Assembly (NCBI RefSeq): GCF_040396155.1
Contig: NZ_JBEBOY010000001.1
Coordinates: 1 to 64,000 of the forward strand
DNA: 64,000 nt
Source of the DNA: Tissierella praeacuta_A
Lineage (GTDB): Bacteria; Bacillota; Clostridia; Tissierellales; Tissierellaceae
Direction: 5' to 3'
Below the pieces are notes generated by a model that was given only the letters and a program-made list of their open reading frames with translations, was not told the origin of the DNA and did no database searches. This document shows positions 1-8,532 of the stretch, piece by piece; the first letter of the stretch is position 1, and each line of letters starts with the position of its first letter. The position numbers and the translations under genes are program-made.

Positions 1-40
1 TGTTGATTTGTGAAGTTTAATGTCGCAGCCGACTTTTACT

Positions 41-69
41 ATCATACTCTCTTTTTCAAGAGTTGTCAA
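41..69 (-). promoter_or_regulatory. Strong sigma-A promoter, downstream copy of a tandem pair
   Basis: On the minus strand this reads TTGACA, a 17-bp spacer, then TATGAT, an essentially consensus promoter firing out of the left edge. The initial transcribed sequence GTCGGCTGCGAC can fold as a small hairpin. With the similar promoter 98 bp upstream and A/T-rich stretches before each -35, this looks like the P1/P2 arrangement of Firmicute rRNA operons; the operon itself is not in the window, so the target is inferred. Confidence 0.75.
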
Positions 70-138
70 CTGTTTTTTTGAACTTTTTTCAAGTCTTTAC
101 TTGACTTGTTTAATTCAGTGTCACAACCGACCTTTATT

Positions 139-167
139 ATGATACACGGTTTTAATAATAAAGTCAA
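139..167 (-). promoter_or_regulatory. Strong sigma-A promoter, upstream copy of a tandem pair
   Basis: The minus strand reads TTGACT, a 17-bp spacer, then TATCAT, followed by GTCGGTTGTGAC, nearly the same initial sequence as the other copy. The two units (about 109-180 and 16-85) are diverged tandem duplicates. The stretch from 180 to 302, between this promoter and the end of ptb, holds no gene or clear terminator that I can see. Confidence 0.7.
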
Positions 168-302
168 CACCTTTTTCAAAAAAATATTCAACTTTTCCTA
201 AAGAAGTAAATAATTGGATGTTTAAAGTACATTCTTGCAATGCTATATGCTTTGTAATCACTAATCTAGGTATCTCAATTATAATACATAAATCTCTATT
301 AT

Positions 303-1217
303 CTATTTATTATAAGCAGCTACTAAACTACCTAATGCAATTGAATATAGTTTTGCTTCATGATCATCTGCACGAGATACTAATACTATAGGAGCCTTAG
401 CACCCATTACTACACCTGCAGATTTTCCGCCTGCGAAATAAGTAATACTCTTTCCTATTCCATTTCCCATTTCAATATTTGGGACTAATAAAATATCCGC
501 ATCACCTGCCACTTCAGATTTATATCCCTTTATCTCTGCGGAAGATGAAGATACTGCTAAATCTAATGCCATAGGTCCATCCACTACTGTTCCATCTGAA
601 AATCTACCTTCTTTGTATCTATTCTTTAACTCATTAGCATCTACTGTTGCTATCATCTTAGGGTCTAACTTTTCTTTAGCAGCTAAGCAAGCTACTTTAA
701 CTTTATCTTTTCCCAATGCTTTTGCTACTGTTACTGCATTTTCTATAATCTTTACTTTATCTTCTAATGTTGGTTGTAAATTCATTCCACCATCAGTTAA
801 ATAAATTAGCTTTGAATAACTAGGTATATCATATAACATTACATGAGAGAGCAAGGAATCTGTCCTAAGTCCCCATTCTTTATTTAAAACTGCCTTTAAT
901 AATATGGAAGTATCGACTAAACCTTTCATTATAAAATTAGCTTTCCCACTTGATACCATTTTAACCCCTATTTCTGCTGCCATAGTTAAATCTTTTTCAT
1001 CTATTATTGTATAGTTATCTATATCAAATCCTTTTCCTTTAGCAATTTCAATCGTTCTTTCTTTATTACCAATTAATATCGGTTCAGCTATTCCAAGATT
1101 TTTACTTTCAAAAACAGCTTCTAGAACTTCTTCATCATGACAAGCTACTACTGCAAGTTTCATAGGTTCTTGGTGTTTTAATTTTAATAATTCTTCTAGC
1201 CTTTTAATTTTCATCAT
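303..1217 (-). CDS. ptb: Phosphate butyryltransferase (phosphate acetyl/butyryltransferase family)
   Basis: Predicted to transfer a butyryl (or related acyl) group from CoA to phosphate, giving acyl-phosphate for ATP formation by an acyl kinase, in the cytoplasm. At 304 residues it has the usual length of Ptb and is shorter than most Pta. The C-terminal part carries the family's Gly-rich segment around GNGIGKS and a typical end with VLVSRADDHEAK. It is the last gene of a minus-strand run, 18 bp after a TPR gene. In many clostridia ptb is followed by butyrate kinase; here no kinase follows and an outward promoter region lies next, so the kinase must be elsewhere. A GGAGGG ribosome binding site fits either of two adjacent ATG codons. 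Substrate (butyryl versus other short acyl groups) cannot be settled from sequence. Confidence 0.85.
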   Translation of the reverse strand: MMKIKRLEELLKLKHQEPMKLAVVACHDEEVLEAVFESKNLGIAEPILIGNKERTIEIAKGKGFDIDNYTIIDEKDLTMAAEIGVKMVSSGKANFIMKGLVDTSILLKAVLNKEWGLRTDSLLSHVMLYDIPSYSKLIYLTDGGMNLQPTLEDKVKIIENAVTVAKALGKDKVKVACLAAKEKLDPKMIATVDANELKNRYKEGRFSDGTVVDGPMALDLAVSSSSAEIKGYKSEVAGDADILLVPNIEMGNGIGKSITYFAGGKSAGVVMGAKAPIVLVSRADDHEAKLYSIALGSLVAAYNK

Positions 1218-1235
1218 TATCCCTCCATATTAATA

Positions 1236-2369
1236 TTATTTACCCATAAGCTTTTCTAAAGCTTCTTTATGTGCATTCATATTTATATCATTAGGGTTTA
1301 ATATTACTGCATTTTGCATATCATTATAGGCATCTTCTAATTGTCCTATTTGTAAATAACATAACCCTCTATTAAATACAATCTTATAGTCATCTGGTAT
1401 GTTTTCGATGCCTTCTGTAAATACATTTATTGCACTACTCATATCCCCTATAGTAAACAAACATATTCCTAATTCATTGTAAAGATCAGAATCTGATTTA
1501 TAAAGTTCTAATGCTTCCTCAAAATAATTAATTGCATTTTCAAAATCTGAAAGTCCCTTATAACATGCACCTATTAAATACTTAAGCTCCCACCAACTAT
1601 CAAGCTTAGATAACAACTTTAGAAATACATCAAGTGCTTTATCAAAATATTCACGTGATAAATATGTTAATCCTGTTTCCAAAGCTACATCATTTTCAAT
1701 AAGCTCTATCTCCCCTCTTATCTCTTGAAGTCTTGTCTGATCTCTATCTAATGTTAAATGCTTTGTCCAAGTAATCTTTGCTTTTAAATACTGCTCAGAA
1801 AACTTATAATGATATCCTAATTTATAATATGCCAATGGATATTTATCATCTATATCTAAAATAGTTTCTAGTTCCTCTGTAGATCTATCGAAAAACTCCA
1901 TTCCCTTTTCATTTTGTTCTTTCTTAAAATATTCCTTCGCTATTTCTTCTAAGGCAATAGCATAGTTAAATATACCATTAACATTTTTAGGATTAATATA
2001 TTTTAATGCTCTAAAATAAATGGCTCCATTATCATAGTCATTCTTATCCATACTCCTAATTCCTTTATAAAAAACATAGTCATCGGCTTTTTTATTATAG
2101 GACATTAATATATTCTTATAATCATCCATATGAACAAACAAAGGGTCTATGCCCATTAAATAAATAATTCCATCTATTACATTTGATAATTTCATTTCTT
2201 CTTCCATATTGCCATCTACAATCTCATTAACTAAAACATCTGTTAATATAGGAAGAGGAATTTCCTTATCTGTTGGATACCCCTTAATATTAGTCCTTGC
2301 TCCTTCTTTCAATTCAATAAATGTTACTTTACTGGTTTTCTTCTTAAAATACTCATTGATAAAGTCCAT
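1236..2369 (-). CDS. Tetratricopeptide-repeat protein
   Basis: A 377-residue cytoplasmic protein without signal peptide. The second half (from about residue 150) is built of TPR-like helix pairs, for instance the segments around YPLAYYKLGYHYK, DLYNELGICLFTIGD and YKIVFNRGLCYLQIG, which suggests a protein-protein scaffold. The N-terminal 130 residues are not recognised. It starts with ATG after AGAAGGTG. It lies between a membrane-protein gene (17 bp upstream) and ptb (18 bp downstream), so it is probably cotranscribed with them, but the shared role is unknown. Confidence 0.75.
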   Translation of the reverse strand: MDFINEYFKKKTSKVTFIELKEGARTNIKGYPTDKEIPLPILTDVLVNEIVDGNMEEEMKLSNVIDGIIYLMGIDPLFVHMDDYKNILMSYNKKADDYVFYKGIRSMDKNDYDNGAIYFRALKYINPKNVNGIFNYAIALEEIAKEYFKKEQNEKGMEFFDRSTEELETILDIDDKYPLAYYKLGYHYKFSEQYLKAKITWTKHLTLDRDQTRLQEIRGEIELIENDVALETGLTYLSREYFDKALDVFLKLLSKLDSWWELKYLIGACYKGLSDFENAINYFEEALELYKSDSDLYNELGICLFTIGDMSSAINVFTEGIENIPDDYKIVFNRGLCYLQIGQLEDAYNDMQNAVILNPNDINMNAHKEALEKLMGK

Positions 2370-2385
2370 AATTCACCTTCTATTC

Positions 2386-3138
2386 TTAAAACTTATTCAT
2401 AAACATTCTTTTTCTTCTAGTGCTAGTACTTAACAGTTTAAACAAATATCCTCTATAAATCATTATAAACGAAAACAATCCTTGTCCTAACAAGTATTTT
2501 ATAATACTAGATATATCTAATCCGAAACTTAAGGATATATGAGTTGCAAATAAATTTGTGACAATACTGCCTGTAAGATAATAAATAACCCCATAAAATA
2601 TTATATTTGGCAATAACCAATTTAGCCAATTTTCTTTAATAAAATCAATAGAATACATAATACTATCCATAGGTTCTAAAACTTTTAAATATAAGGTTTC
2701 AGGCAAGGCATTAAGGATAAAAAATACAGATACTGTTATTATCATATTTAAAAGATAAGCATCTAGGCCTAACATCCCACGAATAGCAGATAATAAATAG
2801 CCACCTATCCAAGCAAAAAAGAATATGGTATAAACCTTTCTAAGAAAGTATTTAAACCCATCTTTAAAGTCTTGAAATGTCATCCTATTATAATTGATTA
2901 TATTATATAACAAATACAAATAGTTTGAAATCAAACTAGCACTAACTATGGCCAAAATAATCCCTGCAAAAATAGATAATATACCTGTAAACAATTTGAG
3001 AACTACAGTAAATATAAGAGTGTTTAAAACTATATATACTATACCTGTAAAAATTATAGCCCAATTATCCTTTAGACTCCTTAATGTTTTTTTCAAAGTT
3101 TCCTTGTTTATCATCAAAAAATCCTTTATTATATCCAA
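2386..3138 (-). CDS. Multi-pass membrane protein of unknown function
   Basis: A 250-residue protein with about five to six hydrophobic helices (roughly residues 27-60, 60-85, 110-130, 135-155, 175-200 and 215-235) and basic ends. I do not recognise the family. Translation could begin at a TTG one base after the radical SAM stop, using AAGGAG in that gene's end, or at an ATG eight codons later (3114) with AAAGG eight bases upstream; the second is equally good. The near-contact with the upstream gene suggests translational coupling. Confidence 0.65.
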   Translation of the reverse strand: MDIIKDFLMINKETLKKTLRSLKDNWAIIFTGIVYIVLNTLIFTVVLKLFTGILSIFAGIILAIVSASLISNYLYLLYNIINYNRMTFQDFKDGFKYFLRKVYTIFFFAWIGGYLLSAIRGMLGLDAYLLNMIITVSVFFILNALPETLYLKVLEPMDSIMYSIDFIKENWLNWLLPNIIFYGVIYYLTGSIVTNLFATHISLSFGLDISSIIKYLLGQGLFSFIMIYRGYLFKLLSTSTRRKRMFMNKF

Positions 3139-3139
3139 A

Positions 3140-4906
3140 TTAAACCAACTCCTTTGTTATATGGCTTATATTATAGGCATTACACCTATTTATAACTCCG
3201 TTTTGATATACAAATAATATGTCTATTTTATATTTATTATCTATTAGACTATAACCATTTTCTATAACTTTAAAAACATCAATTCCAAAACTTTCAATAA
3301 CAATATCTTGAATTATTCTTTTCGTTGGTAATCCTTTATATTCACCTAGATAATTTTCAATTACCTTCTCATCCTTTAATATTTCGTGAATATCTCGTTG
3401 TTGAATATTTCCTTCAAAGTTTAAAATACCCTTTGGAGCTTTAGAACCTTTATTATTCTTTATAAAATCGAATTTCAATAGTTCATTAAAAATCAAACCA
3501 TCTCCGAACTCCTTATATTTATAAAATTCCATAAATATCTCATATAATTTATTTCTACTATTAGATACCCTATGATAGTCTTTCAACTCCCAATAATATG
3601 AAAATTCTTCATAAAAATCAAATGGATTAGTATAATAGTTGTTAATTATATATTCTAATGAATGTTCAAAATATCCTTCATTATAATACCTTTCTACTAA
3701 ATCCTCTATTGTCTTTAATTTTATTATCTCACTATATTTTATAAAGTCATTTTCTAATACTTCATAAGGCGGCATATCTAAATATTTAAATCCATATTTA
3801 ACCTCATCTATTCTCAGTTCTGAACCCTTAAGTAATTTTAAAAATCCTAGTTGTATTTTTTCAGGTTTTATTTCATATACATCATTGAAGGATTTTTTAA
3901 AAGAATCATAACCTTCATATGGAAGTCCTGCAATTAGATCTAAATGTTGGTGAATATTTTCATATGATTTTATTTTTTTAGTGATATCCCTTAATTTTTC
4001 AAAATCAGTAGTCCTTCCAATTGCTTCTATTGTGTCTAAATTCGTTGATTGCACCCCTATTTCAAATTGAAATAGTCCTTCTTTAACTCCAGATAGAAAA
4101 TCTAACATCTCTTTATCCAGCAGATGAGCTGTAACTTCAAAGTGAAAATTTATATCCTTTGGATTCTTATCTATAATAAAATTCATGATTTCCATAGCAT
4201 ATTTTTTATTAGCATTAAAGGTTCTATCTACAAATTTTACCTGCCTTACTTGTCCATCAATTAAGTTTCCTAATTCTTCTTTGACTCTATCTATACCAAA
4301 ATATCTTACTCCTTTAATCGTTGATGATAGACAAAACTTACATCCAAATGGGCATCCCCTTGAGGATTCAAAATACACTATTTTATTTTTAAACTCATCT
4401 CCTACATTTTTATAAGGAGATGGAATAATATTTAAGTCCTCAATCAATGGTCTAGGTGGATTTTTAATTACTATATTTCCTTGGGAATAAATTAATCCTT
4501 GTATATTAGTATAATCTTCATTATCTATTATGCTCTTTATAAACTCTCTAAAAGTTTCTTCTCCCTCTCCATAAATAATAAAATCAATAAATTTATTTTC
4601 AGCTAAAACCTTTTCTCCATCGAAAGAAACCTCTGGTCCTCCTAAAATTATCTTTAATTTTGGATTAACCATTTTTAAAATTTTACATATATTCAATGTT
4701 TCTTTTAAATTCCAAATATAAGTTGAGAATCCAATAATATCAGGCTCCAATTTATATAAATCTGAAGCTATAAAATCTATATTTTGATTTATTGTATATT
4801 CCTTTATATCAACATCAATTAAATCCTTAACGCATCCCTGCAGATACCTAACAGCTAAACAAGAATGAATGAATTTGGAATTCAATGTACTTAATATTAT
4901 TTTCAT
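3140..4906 (-). CDS. B12-binding domain radical SAM protein with DUF4080-type C-terminus
   Basis: A 588-residue enzyme. Residues 1-135 look like the cobalamin-binding Rossmann domain seen in B12-dependent radical SAM proteins (the segments LEPDIIGFSTYIWN and LKIILGGPEVS are typical). The radical SAM cluster motif C-x3-C-x2-C is at Cys185, Cys189 and Cys192 within a GCPFGCKFC stretch and should bind a 4Fe-4S cluster. The C-terminal 200 residues match the DUF4080 pattern. The N-terminal domain lacks an obvious DxHxxG base-off B12 motif, as is common in this subgroup. The substrate is unknown. It is the first gene of the leftward run ending in ptb; the 153-bp gap to its right is divergent from a small plus-strand gene. 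Confidence 0.8.
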   Translation of the reverse strand: MKIILSTLNSKFIHSCLAVRYLQGCVKDLIDVDIKEYTINQNIDFIASDLYKLEPDIIGFSTYIWNLKETLNICKILKMVNPKLKIILGGPEVSFDGEKVLAENKFIDFIIYGEGEETFREFIKSIIDNEDYTNIQGLIYSQGNIVIKNPPRPLIEDLNIIPSPYKNVGDEFKNKIVYFESSRGCPFGCKFCLSSTIKGVRYFGIDRVKEELGNLIDGQVRQVKFVDRTFNANKKYAMEIMNFIIDKNPKDINFHFEVTAHLLDKEMLDFLSGVKEGLFQFEIGVQSTNLDTIEAIGRTTDFEKLRDITKKIKSYENIHQHLDLIAGLPYEGYDSFKKSFNDVYEIKPEKIQLGFLKLLKGSELRIDEVKYGFKYLDMPPYEVLENDFIKYSEIIKLKTIEDLVERYYNEGYFEHSLEYIINNYYTNPFDFYEEFSYYWELKDYHRVSNSRNKLYEIFMEFYKYKEFGDGLIFNELLKFDFIKNNKGSKAPKGILNFEGNIQQRDIHEILKDEKVIENYLGEYKGLPTKRIIQDIVIESFGIDVFKVIENGYSLIDNKYKIDILFVYQNGVINRCNAYNISHITKELV

Positions 4907-5059
4907 TATTCTACCTTCCTTGCAAATATATTAAATACATTATATCATTAGTTTTTAGTCTTATACAGAGAATTTACTAAAAGATAAGAATAGTAATTGA
5001 ATTTATGACAAATTTCTTATAGAATATATTGTATAATATGACAAGAAAGGAGATAATCC

Positions 5060-5254
5060 ATGAGAGAGTTTGATAAGATTTCTATTCAAGAAATGTCTAA
5101 AGATGATATGCTCTTAATTATCGAAGCCCTAGAATATACAGGCAGTAACACCAAAATAAATGATTTTCTAAGTCTAAAGGATAGTATTCTCGAAGAATTA
5201 AGTTCTTTGGCAGAAGTTGACGAAAAAGATTTTTTAGAATATCTAAAAAAATAG
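5060..5254 (+). CDS. Small acidic protein, function unknown
   Basis: A 64-residue, helix-rich acidic protein with no signal peptide or membrane segment. A strong ribosome binding site (AAAGGAG, seven to eight bases before the ATG) and a TATAAT box at 5032-5037 support it as a real gene; I see no good -35 at the usual distance. It converges on the gene to its right and its last codons overlap that gene's terminator hairpin. I do not recognise a family. Confidence 0.6.
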   Translation: MREFDKISIQEMSKDDMLLIIEALEYTGSNTKINDFLSLKDSILEELSSLAEVDEKDFLEYLKK

Positions 5255-5266
5255 ACCCCTTAGGGT
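5240..5266 (-). terminator. Rho-independent terminator
   Basis: On the minus strand AGACCC, a short loop, GGGTCT and then a run of seven T. The TAA stop codon of the 322-residue gene lies in the loop, so the hairpin uses that gene's last codons. Confidence 0.8.
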
Positions 5267-6228
5267 CTTCTAAATAAATACATACCAGTTTTAGTTTGAA
5301 TTAAAGAAGTTAAGGTGTTATCCTTTACTTCTTTTTTTATTACTTTAGCTTCTCTAAGTAAGGAATGAAAGAATACTTCTCCCTCATTGAAACTAAAAAC
5401 ATCTGGTAAAATATATTCTTTTATCTTTAACTTATCAGGATCTATTCTAGATTTTCTTAATTCTACAATATATTTGCCAAGATTAGTACAGAATTTAGGA
5501 ATATTGTATTCCTTATTTGTATCATATAAAAAATTATATAATATTTTTCCTATAAAGGTCTCTGGTTCTTCTTTATCTAAAACTTTTATAATATCCTCTA
5601 AATTTGGATATCTACCATCTTGTGCATCATTTAAAGCATTTAATAGGTGAATTTTTTCCCTTTCAAAGTCAACTTTAAAATTACCATCATATTTTTCAAC
5701 TTCTACTCTATAATATTTTCTATATTTGTTGATATAATTAACCTGAGAGAATCCAATAATATTTTCTTTTAACCTTTCTATTATATTCCCTTTAAATGAA
5801 TTTGAAACTATTTCATATAATAAATAAGCTATAGATACTGTTTCAAATAAAGATTTCAAATTCCCAGTTGTAAATAATATATTTTTTATTACTTCTTCCT
5901 CTATTACCTCATATCTTTGATTTGCCAAAATTAAAGGTATTATTCTGCCTATTATAGAATCATCTTTTTCTTCCCAATATATACTTGAGTTTACCCTTCC
6001 TTGCGAATTTAGCAAGGAAGAGTTATCTCCAACTTTATAGCATAACCATAATTTAAATTCCTCTAAAAACCTAATATAATCAACTCTCACTGCTTCTTCG
6101 TTTAGCATTGGAATTAAAGACTTTATATTTATTATGGCTAATTGAGATATATAGCTATAGCTTTTATTTCTATTAAAATCCTCTTCAAATAAATCTAATA
6201 TTAATCTTTCAATACCTATTTCACCCAT
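5260..6228 (-). CDS. Uncharacterised protein downstream of argS
   Basis: A 322-residue, mostly helical, apparently cytoplasmic protein that I do not recognise. It starts six bases after the argS stop codon and ends in its own terminator, so it is almost surely cotranscribed with argS and therefore under the arginine T-box. The central helices (around residues 95-150) vaguely resemble ADP-ribosylglycohydrolase helices, but the metal-binding residues of that family are not visible, so I do not assign that function. Confidence 0.6.
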   Translation of the reverse strand: MGEIGIERLILDLFEEDFNRNKSYSYISQLAIINIKSLIPMLNEEAVRVDYIRFLEEFKLWLCYKVGDNSSLLNSQGRVNSSIYWEEKDDSIIGRIIPLILANQRYEVIEEEVIKNILFTTGNLKSLFETVSIAYLLYEIVSNSFKGNIIERLKENIIGFSQVNYINKYRKYYRVEVEKYDGNFKVDFEREKIHLLNALNDAQDGRYPNLEDIIKVLDKEEPETFIGKILYNFLYDTNKEYNIPKFCTNLGKYIVELRKSRIDPDKLKIKEYILPDVFSFNEGEVFFHSLLREAKVIKKEVKDNTLTSLIQTKTGMYLFRRP

Positions 6229-6234
6229 GGATAT

Positions 6235-7935
6235 CTACATTCTTTCTGGTGCTTCCATGCCCAATAAGCCTAATCCTGTTTTTAATACAGTTCCAACTGT
6301 AAATGATAACATTAGCCTTGCTTTTTTAACTTCTATATCATCTACTATTATAGGGCAAGAATTATAGAATTTATTATATGCTTTTGCTATTTCAACTATA
6401 TGTCTAGTGATGAAATACGGTTCATTCTTTTCCATAGCATCTACTACTACTTTAGGGAAATCGTATATAAGTCTTACTATATTTATTTCCTCTTCCTTAT
6501 TGAGAATACTATAGTCTGCCTTATCTTCTATATTAAACTCTCCTCTTTCAAGTAAGGAATTTATTCTTGCATGAGTATATTGAACATAAGGACCTGTTTC
6601 ACCTTCAAAGCTCAATGTTCTATCCCAAGAGAAAACATAATCTTTAATTCTTTGATTAAATAATTCTTGGAATATTACAGCCCCTATTCCAACTTGTTTT
6701 GCTACTTCTTCTTTGTTTTCTAGTTTTGGATTTCTTTCATTTATTATATTTAAAGTATTCCTAACTGCAGTATTTAATACGTCTTCTAAAAATACAACTC
6801 TGCCTTTTCTAGTAGATAAAGTACCATCTTCTAGACTAACCATACCAAATGGTATATGAACACAATCCTTTGCCCAATCATATCCCATAAGCTCTATTAC
6901 TTTAAACCAAGCTTTAAAGTGTAGGTTTTGCTGTGAAGCCACTACATAGATATTTTTATAGAAATCATAAGTTTCCTTTCTATAAAAAGCTGCTGCAATA
7001 TCTCTTGTAGTATATAAGGTTGAGCCATCACTCTTCATAATAAGCGCAGGAGGCATTCCATATTCCTCTAAATCTACTAAATATGCTCCTTCTGATTCTT
7101 TCATCAGCCCTTTTTCCTTTAATTCTTCAATTACTGCTGGCATTTTATCGGAATAGAATGATTCTCCTGCATAGGAATCAAACTTAATATTTAGCATATC
7201 ATATACTTTATTAAATTCCTTTAAGGATATTTCCCTAATCCATTCCCATAATTTATAAGCTTCTTCATTTCCATTTTCTAATTCTTTAAACCAATATCTA
7301 GCTTCATCTCTTAACTCTTCATGTTCTTCTGCCTCGGCATTAAACCTAACATATAATTTTAATAATTCATTTATAGGGTCAGCTTCTATTACTTCTTTAT
7401 CTCCCCATTTCTTATATGCAGAAATAAGCATACCAAATTGTGTTCCATAGTCACCTAAGTGATTGATAGCAACTGTATCAAATCCTAAGAAAGTATATAT
7501 TTTATATAAAGCATTTCCTATAACTGTTGTTCTAATATGTCCAATATGAAAAGGTTTTGCAATATTAGGTGATGAGAACTCTACTATAACTGTTTTCCCA
7601 TTCCCCATATCAGAAGAACCATATTTAGGTCCTTTTTCTTTTACTTCATTTAAAGTAACTTCTGTAAGTTTATTTTTATTTATAAAGAAATTTATATATG
7701 GACCTTTATTCTCTATTTTTTCAAAATAATCATTTTGTCCAAACTTGCTCACTAATTCTTCTGCTATTACAGGTGGTGCCTTTCTAAAAGTTTTAGCTAA
7801 TCTAAATACCGGAAAAGCATAATCACCCATATCATATGATGGCGGTACTTCTATTAAAGAAGATATTTCTTCTTCTGTAAATGAGTCTACCTCCGATTTA
7901 ATCAACTTAATAACTTCTTCTCTAAAGTTAAACAT
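6235..7935 (-). CDS. argS: Arginine--tRNA ligase
   Basis: Class I synthetase that charges tRNA-Arg. The 566-residue length is normal. The N-terminal additional domain covers about residues 1-90; the HIGH signature appears as FHIGH near residue 132 in the context SSPNIAKPFHIGH, and a degenerate KMSKS region as STRKG near residue 380. The C-terminal DALR anticodon domain ends in the typical GLLGMEAPERM. The start follows AAGGAGG. The leader carries an arginine T-box and then a hairpin-rich repeat between the terminator and this start codon. An uncharacterised gene follows closely. Confidence 0.97.
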   Translation of the reverse strand: MFNFREEVIKLIKSEVDSFTEEEISSLIEVPPSYDMGDYAFPVFRLAKTFRKAPPVIAEELVSKFGQNDYFEKIENKGPYINFFINKNKLTEVTLNEVKEKGPKYGSSDMGNGKTVIVEFSSPNIAKPFHIGHIRTTVIGNALYKIYTFLGFDTVAINHLGDYGTQFGMLISAYKKWGDKEVIEADPINELLKLYVRFNAEAEEHEELRDEARYWFKELENGNEEAYKLWEWIREISLKEFNKVYDMLNIKFDSYAGESFYSDKMPAVIEELKEKGLMKESEGAYLVDLEEYGMPPALIMKSDGSTLYTTRDIAAAFYRKETYDFYKNIYVVASQQNLHFKAWFKVIELMGYDWAKDCVHIPFGMVSLEDGTLSTRKGRVVFLEDVLNTAVRNTLNIINERNPKLENKEEVAKQVGIGAVIFQELFNQRIKDYVFSWDRTLSFEGETGPYVQYTHARINSLLERGEFNIEDKADYSILNKEEEINIVRLIYDFPKVVVDAMEKNEPYFITRHIVEIAKAYNKFYNSCPIIVDDIEVKKARLMLSFTVGTVLKTGLGLLGMEAPERM

Positions 7936-7959
7936 TGTTTCATCCTCCTTAAATAATTC

Positions 7960-8223
7960 TCGCAGTCTCGAAACTCAATCTATTTACTCGCTTTGCTCGT
8001 ATAGATTTGGTTCTCGTTGCGTTTGACCTACATCAACTCACAACCTCTATCTACTCCGTAGGGTATAATTCAGTGGTGTCCGTTAGGACCTGTCGTTCGC
8101 TGTGTTAGGTCATTTCCCGCAGTTTCGCAACTCAAATTTGTTCACTCCCTAACGGTCGTGCAAATTTGGTGCTCATTGCGTTTGACCTACATCAGCTCAC
8201 TGTCGTTCGCTGTGTTAGGTCAT
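7960..8223 (-). repeat. T-box-associated hairpin repeat, argS copy (composite)
   Basis: Two units of a repeat also found before thrS and valS. The right part (about 8081-8223) begins directly after the T-box terminator's U-tract with ATGACCTAAC and ends with the small hairpin GTCCTAACGGAC, the same far end as the valS array. The left part (about 7960-8050) is an older partial unit. Hairpin A pairs TGACCTA with TAGGTCA. Hairpin B pairs AAATTTG with CAAATTT in one unit and AATCTAT with ATAGATT in the other, so pairing is kept while sequence changes. No open frame is seen. Confidence 0.85.
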
Positions 8224-8456
8224 AAAAAAGCTCTCATCTCTAATATAAGAGACGAGAGCTATCCCGTGATACCACTCTTGTTGGCAAATGCCCACTCGAA
8301 ATTTTAACGCTACTAGCGTAATATCCTACTAAGTTCAGATATATTCTCCTAAGTTCTCTTCAAATATTTCCTATATACTGGCTCCCACCGTCCCAGCTCG
8401 CTTTAACATGGTTAAATATTCTACTCTCTTAATCTACGAATTATATATAATTATTA
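8224..8456 (-). promoter_or_regulatory. T-box riboswitch, arginine-specific
   Basis: Minus-strand leader of argS. The T-box sequence GAGTGGTATCACGGG is at about 8264-8278 (opposite strand), followed by a terminator with stem AGCTCTC/GAGAGCT and six T at 8224-8229. Stem I contains the AG-rich and GGTGGGAGCCAG-like elements. Aligned with the thrS and valS leaders by a shared TGAAR just before the codon, the specifier is AGA (Arg) at 8355-8357. Uncharged tRNA-Arg should stabilise the antiterminator and allow argS expression. Confidence 0.9.
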
Positions 8457-8462
8457 CTTTAT

Positions 8463-8491
8463 AATATACAATATTATCTATATAAATACAA
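8463..8491 (-). promoter_or_regulatory. Probable promoter of the argS leader
   Basis: Minus-strand TTGTAT, 17-bp spacer, TATATT, placed just upstream of the expected 5' end of the T-box leader. Weaker than the thrS and valS promoters but at the same relative position. Confidence 0.5.
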
Positions 8492-8532
8492 GGATTATTA
8501 TTTCCACCCATTATTAATATATGGTTTTAATA

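Noticed and set aside
5260..6228. ADP-ribosylglycohydrolase assignment
   Set aside because: Only vague helix similarity; the conserved Asp and Thr metal ligands are not visible.
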